64,000 bases of DNA from Undaria pinnatifida (taxonomy: Eukaryota; Sar; Phaeophyceae; Laminariales; Alariaceae), in assembly GCA_012845835.1 (NCBI GenBank), contig JABAKD010000023.1, forward strand, positions 17,263,934 to 17,327,933. Reading direction: 5' to 3'. Below the pieces are notes generated by a model that did not search any database, was not told the DNA's origin, and worked only from the letters and a program-made list of their open reading frames with translations. Shown here one piece after another: positions 62,860 to 64,000 of the stretch. Position 1 is the first letter of the stretch. Each line of letters opens with the position of its first letter. The position numbers were made by a program, and so were the translations under genes.

Positions 62860-64000
62860 TGAATACCCCACCCCCCCCACCCCCCATTCTGCCCTCCAAC
62901 GTTTTTTCTTGATCGTCTCATATCTTGTGCTTGTTCCCAAGTTTTTTCCTCGTGGCGCCGGAGTCAACTCCATGGCATCTTCTTCCCAAACCCGCAGACA
63001 AAGAGTACCCGCGAGTCAGTTATTCGAGAGAGGGCGGTGACCGCTGCCCACGTGGGTTGGCCTTTCTCGACTCCGGGTGGCCGGAATAATGTCAGCGGTT
63101 AATTGAAGCAGGAGGCACTGTTTTGATCGCCAGGCCACTGGGTTTGTGGTCTACCACGGGATGGTGGGGGCTAGACAAAATATCTCTAGCCACACGGTCG
63201 TTGCGGCCTATCGAAACAGATACCCCGCGGATCAAGCACCCGGTAGAAGGTGGACGAATTCCAGTATGTGGGTAGCGCTTATTGGCTAACCATCTTCTTG
63301 GTATGGCGGTCCTCCTTACCCCAAAAGATCATGCTATGGCAACATGGGGTTTTCGGTATACCTAGCTCATGGGATTGTTCATCGCGGTGCTCTTTGTTAT
63401 TCCTCTATTGTATCAAGCGTTTGCGTGAGGAATGGAGCCCCTCAAGTGAAGGAGCCTCAGAAAAAGCAATGCACCTCTACCGTGGAATGTGTTGGTTTCG
63501 AGCGCTTCCCTAACGGGCGTGGCGTTGCTAGATGCAGGTTGGCGGGGGGAAGCTAGCGGTGGTAGCGGTCAAGGGGTGGGGTCGACACTGTTCTAATCGA
63601 GGAGCGATGTACGCACACTATGTGTTCGCAAAATGAGGATGCAGCCCATACAGTGGTTGGCGCACGTTGTGGCGGGAAGGAATTGCCATTGTGCACGCGG
63701 TTTGATCGCATAACTTGTTGCTACCCGTCGAGAAAGGCGACCCACGCGAGGAGCTTGATATTTTAGACGCCAAAGTTGAACTTTGTTCCTGTCAGCGGAG
63801 GATTGTAGGGTGTGAATTGATTTGCGTGCGATTTGCCGTCGGTGCGTTATAGCTATTAATAGCCTGGTGGTTAAAGAACCTTACGGTGGGAGGGGCTGTC
63901 TTTATGCAACGAGACGTTGGGGTTGTTTTGGATGCCGGGTGGCCAGGAGAGGGATCGATTGTGCCAGTCAATGGGAAAAGAGAACTCTGTTCTAAGGAGC
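62860..64000. other. no recognisable gene; M1-like fragment near 63,345-63,495
   Basis: An inverted M1 remnant ('ccctcaagtgaaggagcctc', 'aatgcacctctaccgtgga') lies at 63,430-63,490. The rest is unique sequence with short frames only. Confidence 0.4.

Overview
This is a repeat-dominated eukaryotic nuclear segment. It shows spliced exons with GT-AG borders, long introns, trinucleotide and pentanucleotide microsatellites, and almost every retroelement class, and nothing prokaryotic. The style of the Copia, tyrosine-recombinase and non-LTR proteins resembles what I recall from brown algae (Ectocarpus-like stramenopiles). That assignment is recollection, not a search result.

Layout. (1) 1-8.3 kb: a decayed Ty1/copia element on the minus strand (LTR-like repeats at 1,049 and 7,754) whose RT is split by a 628-bp SINE-like insertion with an 8-bp target duplication. 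(2) 8.4-18.2 kb: short TIR elements, a ~210-bp tandem array, a hAT-like subterminal repeat block, local tandem duplications and a ~34-bp minisatellite. (3) 18.21-27.68 kb: a large inverted repeat. Each arm carries a copy of the same multi-exon, cysteine-rich gene of unknown function. The two copies are broken by different mutations, and only the left arm holds a pogo/Tigger-like insertion. (4) 28.9-32.4 kb: a decayed tyrosine-recombinase retroelement (CCCH-finger Gag-like protein, recombinase remnant, split direct repeats B1-A2-B2) in which no reverse transcriptase is seen. (5) 34.9-37.6 kb: three exons of a CMGC protein kinase, the only host-type gene I recognise, with MITEs around its last exon. 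(6) 38-43.6 kb: a cluster of short TIR elements and tandem repeats. (7) 43.6-56 kb: a very large non-LTR retrotransposon on the minus strand ending in about 155 AAT repeats. (8) 56-64 kb: direct repeats, a rearranged second copy of the non-LTR element, and two decayed RT fragments.

The most interesting object is the non-LTR element. It encodes an Arg/Ser/Pro-rich ORF1 with internal repeats and a downstream coding region of about 2,700 codons with several RING-like zinc modules (one ~250-residue block duplicated in tandem), then a YLDD reverse transcriptase, a CCHC finger and a restriction-like endonuclease. The downstream region is written in three pieces. A C9 run joins the first two by a -1 shift, and a protein repeat that reads across the junction shows they were one reading frame. 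A single in-frame UAG separates the second piece from the RT, whose conserved blocks begin before any Met. ORF1 and ORF2 overlap as ATGGAAGTTGA, and a perfect 12-bp hairpin lies 3 nt before the ORF1 ATG. These junctions could be recoding signals or decay; several intact copies would have to be compared to tell.
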